Source: Paenibacillus whitsoniae | Lineage (GTDB): Bacteria > Bacillota > Bacilli > Paenibacillales > NBRC-103111 | Reading direction: 5' to 3' | Assembly (NCBI RefSeq): GCF_003955665.1 | Contig: NZ_RXHU01000039.1 | Span: forward strand, 4,166 to 68,165 | Length of the DNA stretch: 64,000 nt | Shown here: positions 45,189 through 53,287 of the stretch, piece after piece | Layout: each line of letters begins with the position of its first letter | Position numbering within the stretch: position 1 is the stretch's first letter | Made by a program: the position numbers and the translations under genes | The notes under the pieces: generated by a model | Told to the model about the DNA's origin: nothing | Databases searched by the model: none | What the model saw: the letters and a program-made list of their open reading frames with translations, nothing else

Positions 45189-45543
45189 CCAGCAGCCCTC
45201 TCAGAAGCTCCTGGCGCTCCAGAAAGCTTTGCTTCGCCTTTCTAGCAAGTTCTTCGCCGCTCTCCCAGTTTTCCATCCCTTCCCGTGCTTTCAGCAACAT
45301 TTCCACCTGCGCCGATTCCAATTCTTCTTCGATTTCGTCAATATAAGTCAAAACGGCCCGAAACGCTTCTGGTGTAAGCACAATGGCCGCCGTCTGATTA
45401 CGGTCAAGTATTTGAAGCATGGAGAATTTAGCCAAACTGCCTTTCCACGCCGTCGATCTGGCTAACTGGGTGACCGGAATTTGACTGTCCAACTGAAAAC
45501 CGCCGCGCACTTTTTCTACTGTTGCAAGTGTTTCCTTTGACAT
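45172..45543 (-). CDS. Probable antitoxin of the pair (Phd/YefM-like)
   Basis: A 123-residue protein. The central segment LDRNQTAAIVLTPEAFRAVLTYIDEIEEELE recalls the Phd/YefM signature of an N-terminal DNA-binding half followed by an acidic helix. Here it is preceded by a longer basic N-terminus and followed by a charged helical tail, so it is larger than typical antitoxins. ATG at 45543 follows AAAGGGGAG. An AT-rich region with repeated TACTTAA-type half sites precedes it and fits autoregulation. Confidence 0.5.
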   Translation of the reverse strand: MSKETLATVEKVRGGFQLDSQIPVTQLARSTAWKGSLAKFSMLQILDRNQTAAIVLTPEAFRAVLTYIDEIEEELESAQVEMLLKAREGMENWESGEELARKAKQSFLERQELLRGLLDGNQQ

Positions 45544-45578
45544 TGCGATTCTCCCCTTTGCCTTCATTTGGTAACACC

Positions 45579-45655
45579 TCCATTATAGCATAATAAGTAT
45601 TTAGTTTTATACTTAAATATGTATTCAATTATGTACTTAATCGTGTATTTAAATA
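45579..45655 (-). promoter_or_regulatory. Promoter with repeated half sites upstream of the TA-like pair
   Basis: On the minus strand a TATAAT -10 box lies at about 45579-45584. Upstream of it the motif TAAGTA/TACTTA occurs several times in both orientations (near 45595, 45614, 45637) in very AT-rich DNA, as expected for a cooperatively bound antitoxin operator. Confidence 0.5.
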
Positions 45656-45711
45656 CAAAAAGACCTCACATTCCGCGGCATAGCAACAACATGCCCCGAA
45701 ACGTGAAGTCC
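45656..45711 (-). terminator. Terminator of the double-GNAT gene
   Basis: On the minus strand GGACTTCACGTTT pairs with GAATGTGAGGTC (including G-U pairs) around a GC-rich loop and is followed by TTTTT. It lies 13 bp past the stop of the gene at 45724. Confidence 0.7.
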
Positions 45712-45723
45712 AATTCTAAATCC

Positions 45724-46620
45724 CTACCCGACCATCCACACATAATAATCGTTCGCGCTCGTCGTTCGAAACCCGCACGACTCGTACAAACCCAGGGCGC
45801 CCTCGTTTTCGACGGACACCTCGAGCTTCACGTGCGCCATCTGCTCACGCTCCTTGAGCAGCGCAATCGTGGCGCCGAGAATCCGGCGCCCGTAGCCCTG
45901 GCCCCGGAACGGCGGCGCTACGCAGAAGCCGTAGATGAAGCCCCTCCGCTCGGCCGGGTCGAGCATGGCGCCGATTTTGCCGATCGGCGTCCGCGCCTCG
46001 CCGAGCTCGGCGATCCAGGTGCGCTCGCGGTCGCCCTCGAGCGTCTGCGCGACATACTCGCGCGCATCCGCTTCCGGCATGCCGAAGCCGGCCGCATTCA
46101 GCGCGACCAGCAGCTCCGCGTCGGCCTGCACGGCCGGGCGCAGCGCAATCGTGGCATCTGCCGGCGCAGCAGCGTCAGATGCTGCTTGTACGTCATCGCG
46201 CAGCTCCATGACGTACTCCGAGTACGCGTACGCTGCGCCCAGCTGCGTGAGAAACGCTTTGCCCGAGGCGGAGCCCCGCTCATTGATCCAGATGAGCTTC
46301 GGCACATGCCGCCGCCGGCACTCCGCCACAGCCGCCTGCGCCAGCGCGCTGAAAATCCCCATCCGGCGCGCCGCCGGATGCACCATGCCGCTGATCTCCA
46401 CCTCCGTGGAGAGGAAGCTGTAGATGGCGAGGAAGCCGACGATCACATCATTTTCGTAATAGAGAAAATCGTTCGTAATGCCGGGAGGTCGACTGCTTAG
46501 AGTCCCCCAGTTTAATTTAATATCAATCCCATCGTGGTGATTGCACGTTTCCCATAACGTTCGGACGCCTTCCAGCTCTTGCGAAGATAAACCTGCTCTA
46601 GGGTGTATGCCTTGTTTCAT
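45724..46620 (-). CDS. Tandem GNAT acetyltransferase
   Basis: A 298-residue protein with two GNAT domains (about 1-145 and 155-298), like MshD/mycothiol-synthase-type double acetyltransferases. The second domain has a clear cofactor loop RGQGYGRRILGAT and the ending NEGALGLYESCGF. The first has a looser loop (AARRMGIFSAL) and may be structural. The substrate is unknown. ATG at 46620 follows AGGAGG. It is a single gene with its own terminator. Confidence 0.85.
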   Translation of the reverse strand: MKQGIHPRAGLSSQELEGVRTLWETCNHHDGIDIKLNWGTLSSRPPGITNDFLYYENDVIVGFLAIYSFLSTEVEISGMVHPAARRMGIFSALAQAAVAECRRRHVPKLIWINERGSASGKAFLTQLGAAYAYSEYVMELRDDVQAASDAAAPADATIALRPAVQADAELLVALNAAGFGMPEADAREYVAQTLEGDRERTWIAELGEARTPIGKIGAMLDPAERRGFIYGFCVAPPFRGQGYGRRILGATIALLKEREQMAHVKLEVSVENEGALGLYESCGFRTTSANDYYVWMVG

Positions 46621-46706
46621 CGTTCAACCTCCTGATGACGAACTTGTCCATGCGTATTCATCATACTGCGCGGGCGCATGCGGGGGTAGAGACTTTATCT
46701 TTTTAA

Positions 46707-47507
46707 CTAATCTTTCTTCGCATACGCTTCCGGCGTCTGACCCACAATCGACTTAAAGTCTTTGATAAAATGCGCCTGATCATGGTAGCCCAGATCCATC
46801 GACAGCTTCGACCAGTCATGCGCCCGGCTCAGGTCTACCGTTTCGGCAGCATGCTGGATGCGGGCAATACGGATCGCCCACTTAGGACTTACTCCGACAT
46901 ACTGGTCAAAAAGCCGCTGCAGCGACCGAATATGAATCCCGTAGCGCTCGCACAGCATTTCCACCTTCGTGATCTCGTGATCCTCGCCGATTCGTTCGAC
47001 CATTTCGTTCACCAGCGCAACCTGGTCATCCTTCGCCGGCAGCTTCTCCCGGATCATCTGCTCCACAATCGCGATCTGCGCTTCCGTATCCGTAGCCGCC
47101 CATATTTCGCGCTCCAGCTCCCTAACGTCGAAGGGAAACACTTCATCTATGCCAATAGGCCGCTCCAATACAGTGGATACCGGCTGCTTTACGAACGGGT
47201 AAAAACCGCCGGGCTTAAACTTCACGCCAAACACCCAGCCCTTGCCTTCGAGGTATTGGCCGAATTTTTCCCGACCTGGGCCATAGATCGCCGATTTGCC
47301 GGGCTCGACCACCAGATTGACGCACGGATTCGGGATCACATGCTGCGTATAGGGAGCTTGTCCCGTTAGATCCCACGACACAAGCCAATAATGGCGAATA
47401 AAAAAAGCCAAATCCTCGGAAGGCGCGTGCCGGGACAGTTGAAACTTGCGTTCGCCTTGCTGTTTTTTCATGATGCCTAGACTGGGTGTAGGAACATTTG
47501 TACTCAT
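46707..47507 (-). CDS. AraC-family regulator with DUF6597-like N-terminus
   Basis: A 266-residue regulator. The N-terminal half (about 20-140) is the cupin-like DUF6597 domain (FFIRHYWLVSWDL, IPNPCVNLVVEPG) and the C-terminal 100 residues hold the two AraC HTH motifs (IHIRSLQRLFDQYVG, LGYHDQAHFIKDFK). ATG at 47507 is 8 nt after AAAGG. The GTG at 47516 is too close. It is divergent from an SRPBCC/AHSA1 gene, its probable target. Confidence 0.85.
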   Translation of the reverse strand: MSTNVPTPSLGIMKKQQGERKFQLSRHAPSEDLAFFIRHYWLVSWDLTGQAPYTQHVIPNPCVNLVVEPGKSAIYGPGREKFGQYLEGKGWVFGVKFKPGGFYPFVKQPVSTVLERPIGIDEVFPFDVRELEREIWAATDTEAQIAIVEQMIREKLPAKDDQVALVNEMVERIGEDHEITKVEMLCERYGIHIRSLQRLFDQYVGVSPKWAIRIARIQHAAETVDLSRAHDWSKLSMDLGYHDQAHFIKDFKSIVGQTPEAYAKKD

Positions 47508-47600
47508 TTTCATCACCCTTTGTCGCTTTTTTACAATACAATGATCAGGCTGTAAGCTAATCTAAAAAAGCAGAACCACAAACCAAGGAGGAACGATGAC

Positions 47601-48053
47601 ATGGAAGCCTTAAAATATGTGATTTACATCGGCGCAAGCGAGCAAGTGGTATGGGACATTCTCACGAAACCGGAAGGAACGCGTCAAATTTTGTTCGGCA
47701 GCGTCCTCGTATCCACGTTTGAAGTCGGCTCCGAGTACAAGTACATCGGCCCTGGCAATGATGGCGACGAAACCGTTCACGTCTACGGCACCGTGTTGGC
47801 TTATGAGGAAGGCAAAATGTTGAGCTGCACCGAGCACGCCGGCCCTTCCTACCGCGAGAATCACGCGGAGTTCGAGTCGCGGATGACGTTCACGCTGGAA
47901 ACAGTCGGCAACTGCACCAAGTTTACGCTAGTGAACGACAACTGGACGCCGAATAACCCTAGCTACGAGTCTACCCAAGCAAGCTGGCCGATGATTTTGA
48001 GCAATATCAAGACGTTGGCAGAGACGGGCAAGACGCTGGATTTTGGATGGTAA
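47601..48053 (+). CDS. SRPBCC/AHSA1-like protein
   Basis: A 150-residue START-fold protein of the AHSA1 group, with the opening IGASEQVVWDILTKPEGTRQ and the end segment WPMILSNIKTLAETGKTLDF. Such proteins carry hydrophobic ligands or act as cyclases. The ligand is unknown. An AAGGAGG precedes the ATG. It is divergent from an AraC-type regulator. The transcript probably runs through palindrome cluster E to the terminator at 48379. Confidence 0.8.
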   Translation: MEALKYVIYIGASEQVVWDILTKPEGTRQILFGSVLVSTFEVGSEYKYIGPGNDGDETVHVYGTVLAYEEGKMLSCTEHAGPSYRENHAEFESRMTFTLETVGNCTKFTLVNDNWTPNNPSYESTQASWPMILSNIKTLAETGKTLDFGW

Positions 48054-48138
48054 AAAAGGGCACGAGCGCCCCGATCGTTCGCTGCGAATGATCGTCTAGT
48101 TCAGTGCTAGTCGAAGCCCCTAGCAGCGTGTTGCTCGA

Positions 48139-48331
48139 AATAGAGGTGGTAGACCACTTCTATTCCGGCATATCGCGCCTTATGCGGAGAAATAAGGGGG
48201 CTTAACCACTGCTATTGGGCGCACTGTGGCGGAAATCAACCTTTATTTTTGAAAATAGAGGTGGTTTGCCACTCTTATTTTCACCTGTGTACCGAATCCC
48301 CCAGCAATAAGCGCGGTTTACCACTCTTATT
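48139..48331. repeat. Palindrome cluster E (four elements, 52-63-52 bp spacing)
   Basis: Four 26-bp near-palindromes start at 48139, 48191, 48254 and 48306. Outer arms are AATA(A/G)(G)..CTTATT, with a GGTGGT/ACCACT-type core that differs from the cores of clusters A and F. Elements 1 and 3 are most alike. They lie between the 3' end of the SRPBCC gene and its terminator. The remainder of the 740-bp gap holds that terminator and a 78-bp tandem repeat. Confidence 0.88.
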
Positions 48332-48378
48332 GAGGACCCGCTTGGCTCATTCATTCGCAAAGTACTATCCCTATATTT

Positions 48379-48410
48379 AGAAAAGCAGGCGTGATGCGCC
48401 TGCTTTTTTT
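48379..48410 (+). terminator. Terminator downstream of cluster E
   Basis: AAAAGCAGGCG pairs with CGCCTGCTTTT around a 4-nt loop (TGAT), followed by a T run on the plus strand. It is the first strong terminator after the SRPBCC gene, so the cluster is likely to be transcribed as its 3' untranslated region. Confidence 0.85.
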
Positions 48411-48469
48411 GCTGTTGCCGCCTGCTCCGCGCCACGCCTCGGCTGTAAAACCCAGGGCAGGCGCGGTCG

Positions 48470-48830
48470 GACGGCGCTCGCATTACGAGCGGCTTCAGGC
48501 GCTGCGGTGTCGCGCGTCTCCTTGCCCATCCCGGATGAGCTCAGCGGAGAGCTGACAAAGCTATACTAGCTTCAGCGATATCATGTGGCACAAACAAACT
48601 TCACATACGCCAGGCGAGCCTTGCGGAGGGCTGACAAAGCTGCACTAGCTTCAGCGCTACAGTCTGGCACAACAACCTCGCATACGCCAGGCATGCCTAG
48701 CGGAGGACTGACAAAGGCTGTACTAGCTTAAGCGCTACAGTGTGATCCACACCTCGCATACTTCAGGCAAGCTCAACGGGACGGCCGCCACAACTACAGC
48801 GGCTTCAGCGCCACCGTCTCCCGCGCCTCC
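48470..48830. repeat. 78-bp tandem repeat derived from a gene 3' end
   Basis: CTGACAAAG occurs at 48552, 48631 and 48708 (periods 79 and 77), each followed by ACTAGCTTCAGCGCTACAGT-like sequence. A fourth, diverged unit is the last part of the minus-strand acetyltransferase gene itself (from 48784), and a fifth trace is near 48472. The units thus look like tandem copies of the gene's 3' end and stop region. Confidence 0.7.
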
Positions 48831-49465
48831 AGCCCCGCGACCATCGCTTCCCACGCCTCGGGCTTATTCGCAAGCACCGCATAATAGCGGCGCAGGAACG
48901 CGGCCACCAACTGCGCGGAGATCTCTTCCGCGTCCTCGTCCGTCGGCAGGAAGCACAGATCCAGCTCCTCGACGGCTTCCCCGTTGTTTTCCCAAGATGG
49001 GTGTACATACGGGAAGTCGATCCGCTTGTAACCCAAGTGCGATAGCACTTCGCGCCGCACATATGGATCCATCGGCTTCACGCCGCCAAAAGCATGATCC
49101 TCGATACGATACGGATCATAAATTTCGGCGAACATGCCGATCATCGGCCTGCCCGTGCTGGCCGCCAGCTCCTCAAGATCCTTCCAACGTCGGCGTGCCA
49201 GAAAACGGCCGATGCCAAGCCCCGCTTGCCCGATGATCGTAAAATCCGTCATCGCTACCTGAAAATCTTCATAATAACGATACTCCGTCGTGCCGACCAC
49301 CTTGCCTTCGTGCACAGCAACGAATACACGAATACCCGGATCTTCCAACGGCTCCTTCCACAGTGAATACTCCAGCACTTCCTCCGGCGGAAAAACCTCT
49401 TTCATCAAGTTATGCATATCCCGGAATAACGGGTTGTCGATCGATGTAATGCGAATGTAGTCCAT
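48794..49465 (-). CDS. GNAT-family acetyltransferase
   Basis: A 223-residue protein with a GNAT-type N-terminal half: ITSIDNPLFRDMHNLMKEVF start, FVAVHEGKVVGTTEYRYYED strand pair, and cofactor region IIGQAGLGIGRFLARRRW near residue 80. The C-terminal half (about 125-223) is an extension without a known signature. ATG at 49465 follows AGGAGG. Upstream in-frame codons to 49579 overlap the previous gene. Its 3' end is part of a tandem repeat. It lies 14 bp behind the next GNAT gene and probably in the same operon. Confidence 0.75.
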   Translation of the reverse strand: MDYIRITSIDNPLFRDMHNLMKEVFPPEEVLEYSLWKEPLEDPGIRVFVAVHEGKVVGTTEYRYYEDFQVAMTDFTIIGQAGLGIGRFLARRRWKDLEELAASTGRPMIGMFAEIYDPYRIEDHAFGGVKPMDPYVRREVLSHLGYKRIDFPYVHPSWENNGEAVEELDLCFLPTDEDAEEISAQLVAAFLRRYYAVLANKPEAWEAMVAGLEARETVALKPL

Positions 49466-49478
49466 GTGTTTATGCCTC

Positions 49479-50159
49479 CTATAGTTCGTGTGAAGAAGCG
49501 CGGAACGGATTGCGCCACTCCATGAGCAGCGCGTGATTCCGCGACTCTTCATCTTCCAAGTAATTCGCAACGACCTCAACGGGAGTCCGGCCGCAGCGCA
49601 GCAGGAATGTGATAACGGGGTCTTTCAGCTCCCCGGCCAGGACCGCCGCCACGTATGCCTCCGCCGTCATCGTATCGGCATGCTTGCCGTAGCCCGGCAT
49701 ACGGCCGCCGCCCAGCAGCCGCGCAAGCCCAAGCTGCACGACGACCTCGTACATCGACTGCATCAGCCATTTGCCGAGTCCGTATGCGCGGTACGAGGGC
49801 CTGATGCAGATGTCGACGATGTACAGTGTGTCGCCTTCGGGCTCGTGACTACGGATATACCCGTTATCCGTAATCGCAGCCCAGCTGTGGTCGCCGCTCG
49901 CCGCCATGGCCGCGCTGTCCACGAGCAGCCCCGTGATCGAGCCGACGATCCGGCCCTCGACTTCCACGCAAAGCGCCCCCTGCGGGAATCGGGTCACATG
50001 CTCACCGAGCTGCTCCTTGTTCCACCACAGCTCCGAAGGGAACGGCGGCGGAAAGCTTCCCTGCTGCACCTCGATCAGTGCATCAAAATCCGCCGTCCCA
50101 TACGTCCGGATCACCGCCGCCTTCGGCTGGCTGCCGTCGAAGACGTAGAGCTTTTTCAT
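49479..50159 (-). CDS. GNAT acetyltransferase paired with nitrilase
   Basis: A 226-residue acetyltransferase of the group usually fused to carbon-nitrogen hydrolases. It has PPPFPSELWWNKEQLGEHVT, LYIVDICIRPSYRAYGLGKW as cofactor region (residues about 113-132), and LLGGGRMPGYGKHADTMTAE. Fused relatives have this domain followed by a nitrilase in one chain of about 510 residues. Here the two are separate genes, with the nitrilase gene first. The ribosome site is weak and the start is tentative. The natural substrate is unknown. Confidence 0.8.
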   Translation of the reverse strand: MKKLYVFDGSQPKAAVIRTYGTADFDALIEVQQGSFPPPFPSELWWNKEQLGEHVTRFPQGALCVEVEGRIVGSITGLLVDSAAMAASGDHSWAAITDNGYIRSHEPEGDTLYIVDICIRPSYRAYGLGKWLMQSMYEVVVQLGLARLLGGGRMPGYGKHADTMTAEAYVAAVLAGELKDPVITFLLRCGRTPVEVVANYLEDEESRNHALLMEWRNPFRASSHEL

Positions 50160-50249
50160 GTAAAAGGTGATGGCTATCCCTTCCTTTCATGCTGAAACGC
50201 TTCCCTTCTACCTTGTGCATTGACGAACGTCAAGCTCGTCAACACTCCC

Positions 50250-51107
50250 TCAAGACCAGTCCGTGTACAGATCCGTCCGGCGATCCCGCCACGTCGTCAC
50301 CGAGCCGCGCTCCCGCACCACGTTCAGCAGCTCCAGATCGAGATCCGCCGTCACAACCATGTCGTTATTGATTTCGCCTTCGACAAGAATGCCTTTCGGC
50401 GGGAACGGCACGTCATTCGGCGTAATCACCGCCGCCTGCCCGAAATTCGCCCGCATGAAATCCACTGTCGGCAGCGCCCCAACCGTCCCAGTGGTCACGA
50501 CGTAGATCTGGTTCTCAATCGTGCGCGCATGGCACGTATACCTCACGCGATGGAAGCCATGGCGGTCATCGGTGCAAGATGGCGCAAACAGCACATCCGC
50601 TCCGCGAGCCCGGGCCATCCGCACGATCTCCGGAAACTCGACGTCGTAGCAGACGAGGATGGCGATGCGTCCCTTATCCGTATCGAACACTTGCAGCGAA
50701 TCTCCGGCACCCATACTCCACTCTTTCACTTCCGTCGGCGTAATGTGCAGCTTTTTCTGCTCGCCGACGCGGCCGTCCGGATAGAACAGAAACGCCGTGT
50801 TGTACAGCTTTCCGCCCTCCTCGACGATATGTGTGCCGCCGATGATATGCATACCGGTATCCTTGGCCAGTCCCTGAAAAAGCGCCTTATACGCCTCCGT
50901 ATACCGAGGCAGCGCTTCAATCGGCAGCGCCTTGCCGTTCTCGTCCCCAATCGACATCAGTTGCGTTGTAAACAGCTCCGGAAACAGCACAAAATCCGCC
51001 TCAAACTCCTGCCCCACCTTCACATAATGCGTCACCTGCGCCGCAAATTCCTCGAAACTGCCAATTGTATGTAAATGGTATTGAACCACGGATACCCGCA
51101 TTTTCAT
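50250..51107 (-). CDS. Carbon-nitrogen hydrolase (nitrilase superfamily)
   Basis: A 285-residue amidohydrolase of the nitrilase fold with the complete catalytic triad: Glu44 (FPELF), Lys119 (KKLHIT) and Cys153 (LVCYDVEFPE). It probably hydrolyses an amide of a small metabolite. ATG at 51107 follows AAGGAGGAG. It precedes the GNAT gene at 49479 by 90 bp, and the two are equivalent to the fused 'GNAT/carbon-nitrogen hydrolase' proteins of other Firmicutes, which argues that they act in one pathway. Confidence 0.9.
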   Translation of the reverse strand: MKMRVSVVQYHLHTIGSFEEFAAQVTHYVKVGQEFEADFVLFPELFTTQLMSIGDENGKALPIEALPRYTEAYKALFQGLAKDTGMHIIGGTHIVEEGGKLYNTAFLFYPDGRVGEQKKLHITPTEVKEWSMGAGDSLQVFDTDKGRIAILVCYDVEFPEIVRMARARGADVLFAPSCTDDRHGFHRVRYTCHARTIENQIYVVTTGTVGALPTVDFMRANFGQAAVITPNDVPFPPKGILVEGEINNDMVVTADLDLELLNVVRERGSVTTWRDRRTDLYTDWS

Positions 51108-51195
51108 GTTGTGCTCCTCCTTGTTCTTGTGAATCCCCCGTGACCTTCTCTACCCCGTGCTGCTTGTAGAGGGCAGTGACCAATTGCACGTTCAC

Positions 51196-52191
51196 TCATG
51201 TCTCGTGCCGCACCAACACGCGGCCGCGCACCTTGCCGGCCAGCACTTCCTTCGCGGCATCGGCCACGCCGGCCAGCGAGACCTCGCGGTACACGGTCTC
51301 CTCCAGCCGCTGCGGCTTCAGCTCTCCCGCGAGCCGCTCCCAGAGCTGCTTGCGGAGCGCAGACGGGCAGTAGACCGAGTCGATGCCGAGTACGTTCACC
51401 CCGCGCAAAATAAACGGATACACCGTCGCGGCCACCTCCGCGCCGCCGGTGAGGCCGCTCAGCGCGACGGAGCCGCCGTAGCGCAGGCGGCTGAGCACGT
51501 AGGCAAGTCCCTCGCCGCCTACGGGATCGACCGCGCCGGCCCAGTGCTCCGGGCCGAGCGGCTTCGGCGCCGCGGGCGTCAGCTCCTCGCGCGGCACAAT
51601 GCGCTTCGCGCCGAGCTCGCGCAGGTACGCGTGGTCGGCGCTTTTGCCCGTGCTCGCGTCGACCTCGTAGCCGAGCGCGGCCAGCATCGACACGGCGGCG
51701 CTGCCGACGCCGCCGGTGGCGCCCCGCACGAGCACGGGTCCCTGCTCGGGCGCAAGCCCATTGCTCTCCAACCTGTGGATGGAGAGCGCCGCCGTGAACC
51801 CTGCCGTGCCGAGCGCCATCGCTTCGCGATGCGTGAGGCCCTGAGGCAGGGGGACGACCCAGTCGGCGGGGACGCGGGCGTAAGCCGCGAACCCGCCGTA
51901 GTGGCCGGTGCCCAGCTCGTAACTGGTCACCAGGACCTCGTCGCCGGCCCGGTACCTCGGGTCGGCGGAAGCTGTGACGGTGCCCGCGAGGTCAATGCCG
52001 GGCACCATCGGGTACTTGCGCACGACGCGCCCCGCCGGGCTGCAGGCGAGCGCGTCTTTATAGTTAATGCCGGAGTACCGGACACGAATCGTGACCTCCC
52101 CCTCCGGCAAATCTTCCAGGCGAAGCTCCTGTAGGGCGAGCTTGAACTCATTTTGCGTCCGGTCCACCATCAACGCTTGAAAAGTTTCCAT
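51196..52191 (-). CDS. YhdH/YhfP-family quinone oxidoreductase (AcuI-like)
   Basis: A 331-residue zinc-independent medium-chain dehydrogenase. The start FQALMVD, the SGINYKDALA catalytic segment, the NADPH-binding GATGGVGSAAVSMLA (about 155-170), DPVGGEGL and the closing GRVLVR match the YhdH/YhfP/AcuI group, which reduces quinones or acrylyl-CoA with NADPH. The exact substrate cannot be told. ATG at 52191 is 7 nt after AAGGAG. The start two codons earlier is too close. It is divergent from the tenA leader. Confidence 0.88.
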   Translation of the reverse strand: METFQALMVDRTQNEFKLALQELRLEDLPEGEVTIRVRYSGINYKDALACSPAGRVVRKYPMVPGIDLAGTVTASADPRYRAGDEVLVTSYELGTGHYGGFAAYARVPADWVVPLPQGLTHREAMALGTAGFTAALSIHRLESNGLAPEQGPVLVRGATGGVGSAAVSMLAALGYEVDASTGKSADHAYLRELGAKRIVPREELTPAAPKPLGPEHWAGAVDPVGGEGLAYVLSRLRYGGSVALSGLTGGAEVAATVYPFILRGVNVLGIDSVYCPSALRKQLWERLAGELKPQRLEETVYREVSLAGVADAAKEVLAGKVRGRVLVRHET

Positions 52192-52340
52192 AGACACACT
52201 CCTTCTTCATCGGCTGGTTGGGTCATTTTTATATTTTACTAAATTATGGAGTGCGTGGCTATCTTGACCGATGGTCAACCATCTTAGGATTGACAAAAAC
52301 TACTTCCCCATGTAGGGTAAAAGCAACTGTAAAGCATTTC

Positions 52341-52430
52341 CACTAGGGGCGCCTAATCGGTGGCTGAGACGGGAACCATCCCCGGACCCTTATAACCTGA
52401 TCTGGATCATACCAGCGTAGGAAAGTGGAG
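52341..52430 (+). ncRNA. TPP riboswitch
   Basis: The conserved thi-box pattern is present: GGGGCGCC at 52346, the CTGAGA motif followed by GGAACC-like sequence, ACCCTTATAACCTGATCTGG in the pyrimidine-sensing helix region, and GCGTAGGAAAGTGG at the end. The closing helix is CCACT with AGTGG. It lies 100 bp before tenA and should reduce its expression when thiamine pyrophosphate is plentiful. The 340-bp gap around it holds little else. Confidence 0.95.
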
Positions 52431-52481
52431 CCGGCATTTGTCCGATACGCCTTGGCCGTACGTTCGCCTAAGCTGATCATC

Positions 52482-52510
52482 GCCGCTCCATGATGGGGCG
52501 GCTTTTCATT
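52482..52510 (+). terminator. Expression-platform terminator of the TPP riboswitch
   Basis: GCCGCTCC pairs with GGGGCGGC around a 5-nt loop and is followed by a T-rich stretch. It lies between the aptamer and the ribosome site of tenA, so the switch probably acts by transcription termination. Confidence 0.8.
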
Positions 52511-52531
52511 TTATCTTAGGAGGCGTAGAAG

Positions 52532-53218
52532 ATGAGCTTTACGAAAGAACTGCGTGAGGCGGCAGACCCGATTTTTGAGGCGATTTACCAGCATCCGTTC
52601 GTGCAAGGCATTGCGAGAGGAGCGCTGGGCAAAGAGCAGTTAATCCATTATGTGAAGCAGGATTTTGAGTACTTGAACGCGTACATGCGCGTCTACGGGC
52701 TCGGCATCAGCAAATGCAGAACGCGCGAGGAAATCGCGAAGTTCCATGAGAAGATCGGCTATATCCTGCATAGTGAGGTGCATCCGCACAATAATTTCTG
52801 CCATGCGGCGGGCGTCACCTACGAGGAGCTGCAGGGCTACCCGCTGGCACCGACAGCGCAGCACTACACGCGCCACATGCTGACCGTAGCGGCGCAAGGG
52901 ACGCTTGGCGAGATTTATGCCGTGCTGCTGCCGTGCCCATGGACATACATGGAAGCGGCGCAGCGCATCCTGCAGGATTACCAGCCGCAGCCAGACCATC
53001 CGTTCTACGAATGGATCACGTTCTATGGCTCACCTGAGGCCGAGCCCCGCATGATGGCGTTCTGCGCGCAGTTGGATGCGTGGGCCGTAACGGCGTCCGA
53101 GGAGGAAAAGCGTCGGATGCGGGAGCATTTTATGATTAGCTGCCAGCTGGAGTATATGTTCTTCGATATGGCGTACCGCGTGGAGGATTGGCCTGTGCCA
53201 GAGAGGGTATTGGTGTAG
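52532..53218 (+). CDS. tenA: Thiaminase II / aminopyrimidine aminohydrolase TenA
   Basis: A 228-residue TenA protein. The all-helical fold is shown by FVQGIARGALGKEQLIHYVK and the catalytic Cys135 in LLPCPWTY. The late glutamate/tyrosine segment CQLEYMFFDMAY completes the active site. It salvages thiamine breakdown products by hydrolysing 4-amino-5-aminomethyl-2-methylpyrimidine. Control by an upstream TPP riboswitch agrees. AGGAGG precedes the ATG. It is the only gene behind the switch: no thi biosynthesis operon follows. Confidence 0.95.
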   Translation: MSFTKELREAADPIFEAIYQHPFVQGIARGALGKEQLIHYVKQDFEYLNAYMRVYGLGISKCRTREEIAKFHEKIGYILHSEVHPHNNFCHAAGVTYEELQGYPLAPTAQHYTRHMLTVAAQGTLGEIYAVLLPCPWTYMEAAQRILQDYQPQPDHPFYEWITFYGSPEAEPRMMAFCAQLDAWAVTASEEEKRRMREHFMISCQLEYMFFDMAYRVEDWPVPERVLV

Positions 53219-53239
53219 GTTCGGCCCCCACATAAATAG

Positions 53240-53284
53240 TAGCAGCAGGTCTGTCGGGTTCATTCCCGCATGGCCTGCTGTTGT
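53240..53284. terminator. Terminator after tenA
   Basis: AGCAGGTCTGTCGGG pairs imperfectly with CCCGCATGGCCTGCT around a short loop, in the 69-bp gap between two convergent genes. Confidence 0.65.
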
Positions 53285-53287
53285 AAG

